A DNA stretch of 64,000 bases from positions 372,001 to 436,000 of the forward strand of contig NZ_JBGFGL010000080.1 in the NCBI RefSeq assembly GCF_041224425.1, given 5' to 3'. Below are positions 42,334-49,331 of the stretch, piece by piece. Each line of letters opens with the position of its first letter. Positions within the stretch are counted from its first letter, which is position 1. This DNA is from Psychroserpens sp041224425 (lineage in GTDB: Bacteria > Bacteroidota > Bacteroidia > Flavobacteriales > Flavobacteriaceae). Position numbers and translations under genes: made by a program. The notes below the pieces were generated by a model, which worked only from the letters and a program-made list of their open reading frames with translations, had not been told where the DNA came from and did not search any database.

Positions 42334-43115
42334 TGGCTAAACCTAAAAATATATCATTGTATATATCTTTACTGTTTTTAATTACTTCATATGTATCAGC
42401 AGCTCAACAAAGTGATTCTATAAGTTTAGCTAAGTCAGATAGTTTGACAAAGCTAGAGAATGCTAAATTGAGCTCAAAGGATTCAATTATTACAGACAAA
42501 GATTTAATAGTTGATTTTCAAAAGAAGAATCAATTAAACGTCTCCACTATACCTGGTTTGGTTGAATATATCACAATAGTTACCTCTTTTTTATCCATAG
42601 TGATAGCTGTTTTAACGATAATTATTGGACAAGGCTATTATAACGTCAAAAGAGACAAGATTAACTTACTAGAAAAGAAATTAAATGAATTTTACCGTCC
42701 TTTATTACAGGCATTAACAACTAGCCAGATGTTACATTCCGTACTTTCTCAAGATAAAGATAAAAATTACAGAGCCTTAGAGGCACTTATCAAAGAAAAA
42801 GATAATGCTTTTAGTGTTGCTGATAAAATTCTTATTAATGAGATTATTGAAGTTGGTAAAAAAATTGAAAGAATTATTGATGTTCATTCTGGTCATGTCT
42901 TAAACGACAAAACAAGAGAAAACATTGGAAGTTTAGTGAGGCATTTGAGAATATTTAGAGCTACATTCGTAAGTGAGGAAAAGGATAATCTTGAAGGAAT
43001 TGCAAGTGAAAAATTTATGAAATTTACTTATCCAAGAGAGGTGAATGAATGCATAACCAATGATATTACATTCTTAACAGGAGAACTACACAAAAAGAGA
43101 AAAAGATGGTATTAA
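42333..43115 (+). CDS. Membrane protein with signal-like N-terminus, third gene of the HIT operon
   Basis: A 260-aa protein. Residues 1-23 look like a signal peptide (LYISLLFLITSYVSA). A Ser/Lys/Asp-rich stretch with repeated KDS/SDS motifs follows. One strong hydrophobic helix lies at about 79-100 (ITIVTSFLSIVIAVLTIIIG). The C-terminal about 155 residues are soluble, helical and charged (KLNEFYRPLLQALTTSQ; DVHSGHVLNDKTRENIGSLVRHLRIF). Its ATG overlaps the HIT stop (TAATG). No family recognised. A single-TM protein at the end of a nucleotide-enzyme operon could be a membrane effector or sensor, which is inference only. Confidence 0.65.
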   Translation: MAKPKNISLYISLLFLITSYVSAAQQSDSISLAKSDSLTKLENAKLSSKDSIITDKDLIVDFQKKNQLNVSTIPGLVEYITIVTSFLSIVIAVLTIIIGQGYYNVKRDKINLLEKKLNEFYRPLLQALTTSQMLHSVLSQDKDKNYRALEALIKEKDNAFSVADKILINEIIEVGKKIERIIDVHSGHVLNDKTRENIGSLVRHLRIFRATFVSEEKDNLEGIASEKFMKFTYPREVNECITNDITFLTGELHKKRKRWY

Positions 43116-43308
43116 TGTTCTATGTCAGGGATTAACTATTTGCCTTTTTCTTATGCTAGTAATTATTTTGAAATAAGTTCTTTTAGTATCAAAGCTCCTA
43201 AATAAACCTCAATAGAATATATATACTTGGTTTGCTAAATTGACTTTTAAAACTATTTGGCAATTTTTCCACTTAATACATAACTAGAATATATACCAAT
43301 TATATACA

Positions 43309-44238
43309 TTAAAGGTATATAGGGTTATTGATAGTTTCAAGATTATAGAGTTCATAGAATTTTTTGTCTATCTTTTTAAACAATGTAGTAAACCATTTAT
43401 TCTGTTCATACTTGAAAATCATTTCTTGAAACTCATTTTTTCTATTCTGTAAAGTACTAGTACAAAAATTACGCCTAGTATCATTCCAGTAATTTGGATT
43501 TGTAAATAAAGTGAACTTTTGTTGTTCTTTTTTCTTCATTCCGAAACATCCATTAAAGCTATCAACTATCGTAAGTTCCGATAATTTTGCCAAATAGTCT
43601 TCATAGAGTTTTAAGATACAACTTGGGTTTTTTAGGTCATTTAGACTATATATACCGAACTTATTAAATTGCTTTTTAGTCTTATACTTTACTTCTACTC
43701 TCAAGATTGTATCAGTTAAGCATTTATTCCCTAGATGTAATGATTTGTTATAGAGTTTTATATCATATTCTTGGTAGCTAAACTTCTTAATTTTCATGCT
43801 CTTGTCATTCTTGGGGTTATAACATGGCGATTTGAACTTATACATTAATACATGCTTTTCTAGGAATTTTGAAGGGTTTATTTCGATGTCAATATTGAAC
43901 CCAAATTCGAGGTTATTAAGTATAGTATTATCTAAGTCATAACCTAAACTCGTTTCTAAGGCATTTAAAGCATCAATAACAGCTTCGTGGGTAAAATCGT
44001 CCCCATTGTGTTGTCCTCTTCCTAAAAGCATATTATAATACTTATGAAGAGAGTTTTCAATGAATCCATTATATTGACTAATATTAATGTTAAAGGTGTC
44101 TAAACTGCACCTTATAGGATAATGTAGAGTATTTCCTTTTAAGTCATACTTTGCTTTGAGTTTGAATTTATCTTCGCTTATAAGAATACTTTGAACTTTA
44201 TCTTTATCATTGAATTTTGCTTTGATGTAATCTATCAT
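43309..44238 (-). CDS. Replication-initiation-like protein of the element
   Basis: A 309-aa basic protein. It resembles phage/plasmid rolling-circle initiators of the Rep_trans or gene II/X type in its middle: EFGFNIDIEI, YDIKLYNKSLH and LRVEVKYKTKKQF, where family members have IYxK and LRxExR-like signatures. I could not locate a clear HUH metal motif, so the assignment is tentative. It overlaps the upstream excisionase-like gene by 4 bp. A Rep protein beside an integrase and excisionase is common in small integrative elements and would let the excised circle replicate. Confidence 0.5.
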   Translation of the reverse strand: MIDYIKAKFNDKDKVQSILISEDKFKLKAKYDLKGNTLHYPIRCSLDTFNINISQYNGFIENSLHKYYNMLLGRGQHNGDDFTHEAVIDALNALETSLGYDLDNTILNNLEFGFNIDIEINPSKFLEKHVLMYKFKSPCYNPKNDKSMKIKKFSYQEYDIKLYNKSLHLGNKCLTDTILRVEVKYKTKKQFNKFGIYSLNDLKNPSCILKLYEDYLAKLSELTIVDSFNGCFGMKKKEQQKFTLFTNPNYWNDTRRNFCTSTLQNRKNEFQEMIFKYEQNKWFTTLFKKIDKKFYELYNLETINNPIYL

Positions 44239-44528
44239 AACTCTTGATTTTTTGAGTTAATAAAAACATCTACATCACTTTTACGATACCTAACGTTTCT
44301 TCCTATCCTTACAGGTTTCAATAAGTCTTTATTATCCCAATGCCAAAGAGTAGTCATTGAGCATTGAAGAATCGTACACACTTCCTTTCTTGTTAGAAGT
44401 TCTTCTTGGTTTTTTTGTGGAGTTAATTGAGAGATAAGCTCTTTAAACTCTTCTCTAATTCCTTCTACAATTAAATCTTTTAATTGGTCAGGATTTACTG
44501 CTGTTAATGTTAAATTCTGATTTGTCAT
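44235..44528 (-). CDS. Excisionase-like helix-turn-helix protein
   Basis: A 97-aa protein. The first about 45 residues are helical and the C-terminal half is a MerR-like winged HTH of the excisionase family: LLTRKEVCTILQCSMTTLWHWDNKDLLKPVRIGRNVRYRKSDVDVFI. Such proteins bend DNA at attachment sites or regulate the adjacent Rep gene. The stop overlaps the Rep-like start by 4 bp. It stands between the integrase pair and the Rep-like gene on the same strand. Confidence 0.82.
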   Translation of the reverse strand: MTNQNLTLTAVNPDQLKDLIVEGIREEFKELISQLTPQKNQEELLTRKEVCTILQCSMTTLWHWDNKDLLKPVRIGRNVRYRKSDVDVFINSKNQEL

Positions 44529-44612
44529 AAACTCTATTTTTAAAATTCATAACAAAATTGGAAAGAAGGGATTCTATACTATAGCTTATACCGTATAACC
44601 CTTAGTATAAAA

Positions 44613-45644
44613 TTATTCTTGTGTGTTGAGCAGTAAATCTTGTAGTTTGTCGGTGAAGAATTTAGATAACTTTTTCCCGTTAGCTTTATAATCTAAAGCG
44701 ATAAGCTCAAGATATTTTATTTTTCTTTTTGAGAATAGATTTTTGTCAGTATTTGCTTCTTTAATCGTTTGATTCAAGTAAGGCTGAATCGATTTGCTAG
44801 ATATTTCAGGAATGTCTTGACTGATTATTTTTGCAAGAGAGTTAATATTGATGTAGCTTTTATTTTTATACTGAACAGTAAAATTTTCAAACGATATTAA
44901 TCCATCAGCAAACAAAAGAGAGTATTCATAAATGTTAGTATCTCTTAATTTTGCTTCATGACTTATAGAGTCTTTTTCATTATTCAAGCTTTTTTCTGTG
45001 ATTATTAAATCATCTTCCTTCAAATAAAAAGTAAACAAATGATTTAAGCTTAATTTAAGTTGTTCTACAAATTTTTCTAAATGTTCGTATAAATCTACCT
45101 GTATATTGTTTTTCTCAAAAAAATTAAATTCCTCAATATCTTTTGACTTAAATTTTTTAAGAAAATTTTCTGAAGATATAACTCTATGGCTTAATTCTGC
45201 AATTAATAGTTTAGCTGAGTTTTTGGTTGAAGCTTTGAATAAAGTTTTTTTGACATCATCAATAATCTCGTTACAATAAACCTTGAATTTGTGGTAAAAC
45301 ATATTATATAGAGCATCAAAATCAAAATGCTCAAAAAACTCAAAATAATTAAGTGTGCTTATTAAGTTTGCATCTTTTAAATCGTTTCTCGTTAAGTCTA
45401 TTTTTTCTAAACTAGGTTTTATTTTTGAAACCATGAATACATCTCCCATTTCAACAATGTTGAATTGTTCTGGGTTAATATCTTCAACATGAGAAACAAT
45501 TTTTGGTGTGTCATAATTGTATTTAAAGTATAGCCTTTTGATGTCAATGTTCTCAATAGTCAGTTTGCCATGTTTAATGAGAATATTTTCAAATTCATAA
45601 AAGTTGGTAGGTAAAAATTCTAAATGACGAATGTTTTCAAGCAT
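44613..45644 (-). CDS. Unknown protein coupled to the integrase
   Basis: A 343-aa, Lys/Phe/Asn-rich soluble protein, mostly helical in the middle (YNMFYHKFKVYCNEIIDDVKKTLF; EHLEKFVEQLKLSLNHLFTFYL) with a beta-rich N-terminus. I recognise no domain or catalytic motif. It begins 3 bp after the integrase stop, so it is almost certainly co-translated with the integrase and may have a role in recombination, element maintenance or its regulation. Confidence 0.6.
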   Translation of the reverse strand: MLENIRHLEFLPTNFYEFENILIKHGKLTIENIDIKRLYFKYNYDTPKIVSHVEDINPEQFNIVEMGDVFMVSKIKPSLEKIDLTRNDLKDANLISTLNYFEFFEHFDFDALYNMFYHKFKVYCNEIIDDVKKTLFKASTKNSAKLLIAELSHRVISSENFLKKFKSKDIEEFNFFEKNNIQVDLYEHLEKFVEQLKLSLNHLFTFYLKEDDLIITEKSLNNEKDSISHEAKLRDTNIYEYSLLFADGLISFENFTVQYKNKSYININSLAKIISQDIPEISSKSIQPYLNQTIKEANTDKNLFSKRKIKYLELIALDYKANGKKLSKFFTDKLQDLLLNTQE

Positions 45645-45647
45645 ACT

Positions 45648-46925
45648 TTAATTGTTTTGGTTATCCCAGAAGTTTTTTAGCTTATCAGCGTGTTGTTTAG
45701 GCGTTACCTTAATGTACTCCAAAAATTGCTTCTCGGTTTGGTGACCTGTAATTTTCATTATAGTTAATGTGTCTAGTTTACCATAATGATTGGTAGCGAA
45801 CGACCTTCTGCAAACATGACTACTTACAAGTTCATGTTTGTAATATACATCAAACATCTTTCTTGAAATTTTTTCTTTGCCCTTTTTAATCTTGACCATT
45901 TTAGCCCCTTCTACCTTGTCGTTTATTTCAGCTAATTCACAAACCATTTTAATGTATTCATTGAATTTCTGGTGTGATATTTTACGTGGAAATTGCCCAC
46001 TACGTTTCTTTAATATTGCTTCAATTTGAGGATGAATTGGTATTATAACTGGGAAGGAGGTTTTTGTTGTAACAACCTCAAAATAACCTTTTTCAATATT
46101 CTTCTTGGTGAGTGATAAAAAGTCTGAAATTCTCAATCCTGTCCATAGTCCTATAATAAACCAATCTCTTGCATTATCTAACATTTCCTTTTTTGATAAG
46201 TCAACATTATACACATCATTTATCTCATCAACTGTTAAATAGATGTCTTTTGTTTTATTGGAAGGAGAATGAAAATCTGGATGTTTATATTCTGGATTAA
46301 CTTTTAGTCCTTTACTTTCAGCTCTTCTGCAAAACAACTTTATATCATCAATATATCTTCCTACCGTATTTGGATTAAGATGCTTTTTATTTGATAAATA
46401 ATCCACAAACCTTGAATGAAACTTTAGATTAATGTCCAATAACCGAAGACGAGTTTTTGAATTTTCCTCAAATCCAATTAGATGATTTTTTGTTGAAGTA
46501 TAACGTTTAATTACTCTGTCGCTCAAAGGAGTTCCCTTTTTAGTTAACCGATATTTTGACTCTTCAATAAAAGCCTCTGTAAAAGCAACTAAATAGGTTT
46601 TGCTATCAGCATCGTTTTTATTAGGTCTAATGAACAAAGCATTAATACAGTTCTTTAACCAAATATTATCAATTGAAGTTCCGTTAGTGCTACCTAAATT
46701 AAACTGGTCTATAATGAATGATTCTAGTTTTCTTAATTTGGAGTTTGTTTCTGCATAATCAAAGTCAGATACTGTCTTAACTAAAGATTTGTTACTGCTC
46801 CAATGTTTTTTGGGAACTTTCAATCCTGTTGATACTTCCAAATCTGTTTCTCTTCCATCACGAAGTCTAATGTAGATAGAAGCAGGGTCGGCTTTTCCTT
46901 TTATTCTGTATTTTACTGTTGCCAA
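45648..46925 (-). CDS. int: Tyrosine integrase of the element
   Basis: A 425-aa tyrosine recombinase. It has an N-terminal arm-binding domain (about 1-100, KADPASIYIRLRDGR), a SAM-like core-binding domain (about 108-215) and a catalytic domain with R265 (WTGLRISDF), H370-x-x-R373 (SSHVCRRSF), H395 (ITGHQ) and the nucleophile Y404 (FLEYIK). All catalytic residues are present, so it is probably active. The start must be TTG at 46925: an in-frame TAA lies five codons upstream and there is no ATG between. It lies 182 bp from the right attachment repeat and is the expected integrase for the tRNA-Leu site. Confidence 0.95.
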   Translation of the reverse strand: MATVKYRIKGKADPASIYIRLRDGRETDLEVSTGLKVPKKHWSSNKSLVKTVSDFDYAETNSKLRKLESFIIDQFNLGSTNGTSIDNIWLKNCINALFIRPNKNDADSKTYLVAFTEAFIEESKYRLTKKGTPLSDRVIKRYTSTKNHLIGFEENSKTRLRLLDINLKFHSRFVDYLSNKKHLNPNTVGRYIDDIKLFCRRAESKGLKVNPEYKHPDFHSPSNKTKDIYLTVDEINDVYNVDLSKKEMLDNARDWFIIGLWTGLRISDFLSLTKKNIEKGYFEVVTTKTSFPVIIPIHPQIEAILKKRSGQFPRKISHQKFNEYIKMVCELAEINDKVEGAKMVKIKKGKEKISRKMFDVYYKHELVSSHVCRRSFATNHYGKLDTLTIMKITGHQTEKQFLEYIKVTPKQHADKLKNFWDNQNN

Positions 46926-46961
46926 GACTAGATTGTTTTACTACAGTAAATATAACATATA

Positions 46962-46980
46962 ATCCCCACATGTTCCCCAC
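46962..46980 (+). repeat. Right copy of end-associated repeat (candidate integrase arm site)
   Basis: A 19-bp sequence consisting of two TCCCCA units around ACAT, in the same orientation as the copy at 31563-31581. It lies between the integrase start and the right attachment repeat. Confidence 0.5.
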
Positions 46981-47106
46981 AATTATTAAATAAAATGAAA
47001 TCTCAATGAAAGTCAAGATTTAATAGAAATTATAAAATCCCCTGTTTTATTAAGGTTTTGAGTGTTTTTTTGAAATAATAGGATTTGTGGTAATTTAATG
47101 GGTGTT

Positions 47107-47123
47107 ATTCCCACCTTGAGTAC
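47107..47123 (+). repeat. Right attachment repeat of the integrative element
   Basis: An exact copy of the 17 bases at 31489-31505 (end of tRNA-Leu), without the rest of the tRNA. It is followed directly by a hairpin terminator that fits the original tRNA transcript. Confidence 0.88.
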
Positions 47124-47160
47124 AAAGGCTTCAACAGAAATGTTGAAGCTTTTTGTTTTT
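47124..47160 (+). terminator. Stranded original terminator of tRNA-Leu
   Basis: GCTTCAACA (47128-47136) pairs perfectly with TGTTGAAGC (47141-47149) and is followed by TTTTTGTTTTT. No plus-strand gene precedes it except the attachment repeat, which fits a tRNA terminator displaced by integration. Confidence 0.75.
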
Positions 47161-47608
47161 ACACTCTTTTAATCACATGGGTCACAATACCCCAAATCTG
47201 AAAATCGTTTGTGTCTGTAATTAGAATCGGTTGGTACGCTGGATTTTCAGGTTGTAGATAGACGCCTTCAGAAGTGACTTTGAGGCGTTTAACGGTAAAC
47301 TCACCATCAATAAAACAAACGGCAATCTTGTTATGTGTAGGCTCCAAACTTCGATCTACAACCAATAAGTCACCATCATCCAATCCAGCACCAATCATCG
47401 ATTGACCACTCACTCTTGCGTAAAAGGTCGCTTCCTTGTTTCTTACTAAGGTTTTGTCCAAACTGATTTTATATTCCTTAAAGTCATCAGCAGGTGAAGG
47501 AAATCCAGCAGATATACCAGTTTCAGCCAATACGATTTCAAGAGCGTCGGAGTCATCTGGAGTAAAGAGCTCTAAGCTGTTTTTTGGTGTAAGGAATTTT
47601 AATGACAT
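47159..47608 (-). CDS. umuD: UmuD-like S24 peptidase (SOS mutagenesis)
   Basis: A 149-aa LexA/UmuD-type self-cleaving protein. The cleavage bond is A34-G35 (GISAGFPSPADD), with nucleophile Ser70 in SGQSMIGAG and general-base Lys107 in FTVKRLK. There is no DNA-binding HTH, which separates it from LexA. After RecA-stimulated cleavage it forms the accessory subunit of DNA polymerase V. Its start overlaps the end of umuC by 10 bp and it follows umuC, the reverse of the E. coli order. It ends next to the integrative-element boundary. Confidence 0.93.
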   Translation of the reverse strand: MSLKFLTPKNSLELFTPDDSDALEIVLAETGISAGFPSPADDFKEYKISLDKTLVRNKEATFYARVSGQSMIGAGLDDGDLLVVDRSLEPTHNKIAVCFIDGEFTVKRLKVTSEGVYLQPENPAYQPILITDTNDFQIWGIVTHVIKRV

Positions 47609-48864
47609 TTTACAGTAAGTATTTCGTTAATATTGGTCGTGTATTTTAAAGATAAACGTTCTTGACGCATTTTCCAAGTGCGTTCTAAATCTTGGTTGCC
47701 TAATTTTATTTTATGAGACTCGTATTTGGTGTTGATATGGTCAATGGCTTGCATCAATGGTTTGTGTTTTGGGTTTTCCTCCACAAATAAATTAAGCTGT
47801 CTTTCGTTTTTTGGAACCAATCCCATGAGAATAACACCAGCCTTTTTATAATGTAATCCTTTTTTAAAAATATCCTTCGTAGCTTCAACAGCATATTTAC
47901 TAATAATCAAACTTGAATCGGTTGGATAAGGCAGATGAACGATTGTACTTCTGCTTTGATAAGCTTCTCCAATTTTGTTGTGTTTGTTGTTCTTCATGAA
48001 CACGTAAACCATGTTACAACAGGAATGCTGCTGTCGTAATTTTTCAGCACAACTCATGGCAAAGGTAGAAATGCGTTCTTTTAGATTGTCAAGATCAGAA
48101 TAGGTGTATTCAAAGCTTCTGGTGGTGGCAATGGCCTTTTTTTGTCGAATGGGATCGTCTAATTCCAACATTGGAATTCCCAAAAGTTCTTTCTTTAAAC
48201 GCAGTCCGACAACAGCCATATTGTTTCGTACCCATTCATCATTCAGTTGTGTGAAGTCGTAAGCGGTTTTGCAATGTCTTGATTTTAAACATTTTTGGTG
48301 ACCTCTTCCAATGCCCCAAACCGATTCGATTTTGAGCCACTTCAAGGCTTTGATGCGTTTCTCTTCGGAATCGATAACATAAACGCCTTTGGTGCGCTCT
48401 GGAAATTTTCGCGCAATCTTATTGGCAACTTTAGACAAGGCTTTGGTTGGTGCAATGCCAACACAGGTTGGAATGCCTGTCCACTTCAATACACGTTGCC
48501 GAATTTGAAGTCCGTAATCATTAAAATCATAATGATCAAATCCCTTAAATTGTAAAAAGGCTTCATCAATACTATAGACTTCAACATCTGGTGTGAATTG
48601 CTGCAGAATAGACATGACGCGACTACTCATGTCACCATATAATGGATAATTGGACGAGAACACACGAATGTTATGCTTTTTAAAAACATCTTCATACTTA
48701 AAAGCAGGTGCTCCCATTGGCAATAGAGGCTTGGCCTCATCACTACGCGAAATCACGCAACCATCATTGTTTGATAAAATAGCTACGGGTTTGTTGTTGT
48801 ATTGTGGCTGAAACACACGCTCACAAGAAGCGTAAAAATTGTTACAATCTACAAGTGCAAACAT
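47599..48864 (-). CDS. umuC: DNA polymerase V catalytic subunit UmuC
   Basis: A 421-aa Y-family translesion polymerase. Palm motifs: FALVDCNNFYASCERVF at the N-terminus with the first catalytic Asp, and VYSIDEAFLQF with the Asp-Glu pair. The helix-hairpin-helix region has VWGIGRGHQ. The little-finger domain and a C-terminal UmuC-specific segment (DHINTKYESHKIKLG...WKMRQERLS) are present. It bypasses lesions after DNA damage. It is the first gene of a umuC-umuD unit; upstream is a repeat-rich non-coding region. Confidence 0.95.
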   Translation of the reverse strand: MFALVDCNNFYASCERVFQPQYNNKPVAILSNNDGCVISRSDEAKPLLPMGAPAFKYEDVFKKHNIRVFSSNYPLYGDMSSRVMSILQQFTPDVEVYSIDEAFLQFKGFDHYDFNDYGLQIRQRVLKWTGIPTCVGIAPTKALSKVANKIARKFPERTKGVYVIDSEEKRIKALKWLKIESVWGIGRGHQKCLKSRHCKTAYDFTQLNDEWVRNNMAVVGLRLKKELLGIPMLELDDPIRQKKAIATTRSFEYTYSDLDNLKERISTFAMSCAEKLRQQHSCCNMVYVFMKNNKHNKIGEAYQSRSTIVHLPYPTDSSLIISKYAVEATKDIFKKGLHYKKAGVILMGLVPKNERQLNLFVEENPKHKPLMQAIDHINTKYESHKIKLGNQDLERTWKMRQERLSLKYTTNINEILTVKCH

Positions 48865-48939
48865 GGATTAAAGATACAGGAAACTTTTGTTTTTTTGATT
48901 CTGTTTTCTGAAATCGAAACGTTAAAGTTTATGCAAGTG

Positions 48940-49125
48940 ATCTTGGACAAATTAGGGATTAGCTTCGCTTTTCCCGATATGTTATGCTGGTAATGAAACA
49001 ATAGCAAACATTCGTTTGCAAACAAAAAAAGCTCAAGAAATTTCCTGAAGTAAACTTCGATAAATTAGGGATTAGCTTCGCTGTTCCCACAAAATGATGC
49101 TGGCAATACAAATTGCTTCGCAATT
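48940..49125. repeat. Degenerate tandem repeat with small TTC-loop hairpins
   Basis: The 332-bp gap between umuC and tRNA-Ser has no gene. It contains two clear copies, about 110 bp apart, of a unit with AAATTAGGGATTAGCTTCGCT (around 48949 and 49062), and a weaker third GGACAAATT start near 49163. Within and beside the units are short hairpins: GGGATTAGC-TTC-GCTTTTCCC (48955-48975), a variant at 49068-49088, GCAAAC-ATTC-GTTTGC (49004-49019) and AATTGC-TTC-GCAATT (49111-49125). It resembles a small REP-like cluster. Confidence 0.55.
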
Positions 49126-49196
49126 AAAAGTCACTTTATCAAAAATTTACTCAAGCAAGCTTGGACAAATTTTTTCTTTCGTGAATTATGTATTCG

Positions 49197-49284
49197 CAGA
49201 GAGGAAGGGATTCGAACCCTCGAAACGCTTTTGGCGTTTACACACTTTCCAGGCGTGCGCCTTCGACCACTCGGCCACCTCTCT
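49197..49284 (-). tRNA. tRNA-Ser (anticodon GGA)
   Basis: An 88-nt class II tRNA on the minus strand. Acceptor stem AGAGAGG/CCTCTCT, anticodon loop CTGGAAA giving GGA (Ser UCC), a long variable arm (AACGCCAAAAGCGTT) and T-arm GAGGGTTCGAATCCCTT. CCA is not encoded. A 93-codon frame that crosses it on the plus strand is spurious. Confidence 0.95.
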
Positions 49285-49331
49285 TTTTGTGAGCGCAAAT
49301 TTCTGTAAAAAAATCCGAAGCTTAAAATTTA

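Larger units (their letters stand above)
31489..47106. mobile_element. Integrative element of about 15.6 kb in tRNA-Leu, with defence-like cargo
   Basis: Bounded by a perfect 17-bp direct repeat of the tRNA-Leu 3' end. The right end carries a tyrosine recombinase next to the right repeat, an unknown protein, an excisionase-like HTH protein and a Rep-like protein. The rest is cargo: an XRE-methyltransferase-GHKL-receiver operon, a membrane protein plus a poly-G gene, and a PPDK/MazG-HIT-membrane operon. The DNA is visibly more AT-rich than the flanks. No conjugation, relaxase-type transfer or virion genes are seen, so it is best described as a small integrative, possibly mobilisable or satellite-like, element. 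Matching CCCC-rich repeats lie inside both ends. Confidence 0.88.

Noticed and set aside
31489..47123. Prophage or conjugative transposon
   Set aside because: No capsid, tail, terminase, lysis, relaxase/T4SS or tra-like genes are visible in the element.
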